Below are positions 61,663 to 64,000 of a stretch of 64,000 nucleotides of DNA, piece after piece. The stretch comes from Kappaphycus alvarezii (Eukaryota > Rhodophyta > Florideophyceae > Gigartinales > Solieriaceae), in the NCBI GenBank assembly GCA_002205965.3, contig NADL03000631.1:496001-560000 (forward strand), in the 5' to 3' direction. Each line of letters starts with the position of its first letter. Position 1 is the stretch's first letter. The notes under the pieces are model-generated. The model had not been told where the DNA came from and made no database searches. It was given only the letters and a program-made list of their open reading frames with translations. The position numbers and the translations under genes were made by a program.

Positions 61663-64000
61663 TTACGGGGAGGCACCACGCTCCCAAAAGGGGAGGGATG
61701 ATGGGTGAAACAAAGAGGGATGCAGCTGGGGCGTTGCTACAGGAACAGTAGAGGGGATGGTAAGGGTTTCAGAAAGTTCAGTTGCAGGTGCAGGAGGAAT
61801 GGGCAAAGCAATTTCATCGGGCTGCTCCAAATGTGGTGTGGTGTGAATGATATGAATGACTGGATGGATTCTAAAATGAGCAGGGAGATCCAATCGAACA
61901 GCATTCTTACCAATTACCTCCTTAACCACAAATGGCCCATATCTGCGCGCATAAGCTTTTTAGAATCCTGGGATCTAGAATAAACATCCGTAAACAACGA
62001 ACGATTGATCCATAGCTTCGAACCGACTTTATAATCTGGAACCTTGTATCGCCTTGAAGCATATGCAGCTTGCCGAGCTTTTGCCACTTTATAGGCAAAT
62101 TGCGCATCCTCAAGAGAAACCTTGAGCTTGGCAAGAAAGTCGTCCAAACTCTGAAGAGGTATGCTGCTGCTAGCCAAGAAGTCCAATGGCGATTTAGATG
62201 TCCATCCTAAGTCCAGCTCAAATGGTGACATACCCAGATCATCGCTCACAGCCGAGTTGTACGCAAATTCTGCAGAAGGAAGCAGTTCATCCCAGTCATC
62301 CTGATGATACGAGCAATAGCAACGGAGATAGTTCTCGGTCATCCTATTCATAATCTCGGAAGCACCATCTGTTTGTGGTTGTCTACTTGTAGACATTCTT
62401 AATTTCACCCCACAAAGATTCATTCGTGTCTTCCAAAACTTTGAAATGAACTTGCTGTCCCTATCTGAAGTCATATCATCCGGCAACCCGTGGTTCTTGA
62501 AGATGTTCGCGAAGAAGTCTCGAGCCGTGTCCTCAGCAGTATCTGATGTTTTAGATTTCAGAAAATGGACTCGACGAGTAAGTCGATCAACCCAAGTCGT
62601 GATCGCATCATGACCGCTCCTCGTCAGGGGTAGCCTCACAATGAAATCTGTAGCTAATGATCCCCATCTGCGGTCAGGCAATTCCGGTGACATTGGATCA
62701 GTCAACTTTTTTTTATTAGAGTCCTTATGCTGCTGACACGTGAGAAATCCTTCACAATACTTTCGAACATCCCGGCTCTTATATTTCCAATGGAAGTTAT
62801 CCAATCTGGACAGTGTCTTTGCAAATCTAAAATGTCCACCAACTTTCGAGTCGTGAGCAATTTGCAAAATATCCGAAACTGACCTTCTTGGTACGCACAA
62901 CTTTCCATTGTAAAACAGCCTCGAACCATCTTTTCGGAACATCGGCAGAATTCTTTCAAGTTTCTGCTTCTGAACCGTATCCTCAGGCCACTCTCCTTCC
63001 ATGGCTTTTACGACTGGACCAAAGAACTGGTCGTCATAATACCGAGGAATGATCTGATCACCATCAAGGTAGGGAACTTCAACGTCATTCACTGGACGTC
63101 ACGATCTCCTCTCGTCACGTGCGGAGCTCGGGATAATGCGTCTCCTAAGACGTGAATTCTTCCAGGCTTCAGTGTGATGGGAAGATTCCGAAGTTACCGA
63201 GAATTTCCAACCAACGAGCTTCTTTCCGACTCAGTTTCGGTTTTGTGAAGAACCTCTTAAGCACCTGGTTTTCTGTGAAAATCTCAAACTCAGAACCTTC
63301 AAGATAGCACCTGAATCTTCCCAGAAAATTAATCAAAGCCAGAAGCTCTCTGTCATTTGCAGTGTAGTCAGACTCAGTTGGTGAAAGTTTCTTGGAATAG
63401 AAAGAAATTATGCGATCCCTTCCATTCTCATACAACTTTGTTAGAGTTCCACCAACAGCAAGCTGTGAAGCATCTATATGACCACGAAATGGCTTTTTCC
63501 AATTAGGAGCAACTAGGATTGGAGCCAATGTCATCGCTACCTTTAGCTTCTGGAAAGCTTTATCACACTGTTGATCCCATTTCCCTATACCTCTACCTTT
63601 CTTTGTCAGATCTGTGAGAAGTGTAGCAATTGCAGAGAACTTCGGAATGTACCTACGAAAAAACTGTTTAAGACCGAAGAAAATTCCCAACTCAGTTAGA
63701 GATTCAGGTTTCGGCCAAGTTTGTAGCGCTTCAGCCTTCTCAGGATTGACACGAATGCCGTCCTTCCCGACTACTAAACCCAAAAACTCCAGCTCAGTCT
63801 GAAAGAAAGAGCATTTCTTTGGAGAGATGTACAGCTTGTTATCCTAAAGTCTCTTTAATACAATTTACAGATGTTCGTGATGTTCTTCCTCATTCTTACT
63901 GAATATAAGAAGATCATCCATATAGACAACCAAGAAGACATCGATGCAATCATAGAAGATCTGGTTCACAAAGTTTGGAACGTAGCAGGAGCGTTGCAAA
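61663..64000 (-). mobile_element. Second Ty3/gypsy element, cut by the right edge
   Basis: A different family from the first. The minus strand shows the reverse transcriptase active site VVYMDDLLIFS (near 63,920), RNase H (63,169-63,783, RGHIDASQLAVGGTLTKLYE), and an integrase (63,092-61,914) with zinc-binding HDSKVGGHFRFAKTL, CEGFLTCQQHK, DDE core blocks TDFIVRLPLTRSGHD and DDMTSDRDSKFISKFW, and QPQTDGASEIMNR. The tail ([20 protein letters not shown]) is the usual integrase C-terminal SH3-like part. A few breaks are present in the visible part. The gag, protease and 5' LTR lie beyond the window. Confidence 0.94.

Noticed and set aside
1-64000. CRISPR array, bacterial operon or ribosomal RNA genes
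   Set aside because: No regularly spaced repeats of that type; introns and eukaryote-specific genes throughout; no rRNA-like sequence noticed.
1-64000. tRNA genes
   Set aside because: No cloverleaf with both A and B boxes was found by eye; a covariance-model scan with tRNAscan-SE would decide.

Overview
The window is nuclear DNA of a photosynthetic eukaryote, most probably a red alga (inference). The genes are mostly intronless; the few introns are short (56 to 120 nt, one of about 230) with GT-AG ends. A CCT-domain regulator and a plastid-type CxxCxGxG zinc-finger protein point to a plant-lineage alga. Compact gene islands separated by transposon-filled stretches match what is known of florideophyte red algae such as Chondrus. 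The species cannot be fixed from this sequence alone.

Positions 1-31,000 are a gene island. In order: a PB1/TPR protein cut by the left edge (+), an IGHMBP2-type helicase (-), pICln (+), a C-4 sterol methyl oxidase (-), a BAP29/31-like ER protein (+), a WBP2-like GRAM protein (-), a TrmA/RumA-family RNA uridine methyltransferase (+), a RING protein (-), a CCT-domain protein (+), a PlsC-type acyltransferase with two introns (+), Kish/TMEM167 (-), a BSD2-like zinc-finger protein (+), the meiotic protein ZIP4/SPO22 (+) and TCF25/Rqc1 (-). Neighbours mostly alternate in strand, with short shared promoters and short convergent 3' ends. Every gene left of about 20,100 is recognisable but split over several frames, while every gene from 21,557 on is clean. 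That contrast looks technical rather than biological. A palindromic motif, TACTGTACAGTA, recurs in many of the intergenic stretches.

From about 31,000 to 64,000 the DNA is a layered repeat graveyard: a decayed Helitron (34,836-38,340, -), two copies of an undescribed repeat with a highly acidic ORF (about 38,780-39,925 and 40,223-41,710; the second sits inside an older LINE fragment), several copies of a non-LTR retrotransposon whose C-terminus carries a zinc knuckle and an endonuclease-like segment, a young 7.5-kb Ty3/gypsy element (52,143-59,638) inserted in one LINE copy with a 5-bp target duplication, and part of a second Ty3/gypsy element at the right edge.

Two intact paralogous genes for secreted alpha/beta-hydrolases of the phospholipase/carboxylesterase type (43,581-44,495 and 48,223-49,623) stand in this repeat region, the first between two direct repeats. 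They, the twin accessory ORFs in the Ty3 element, and the acidic-ORF repeat are the least expected contents of the window.
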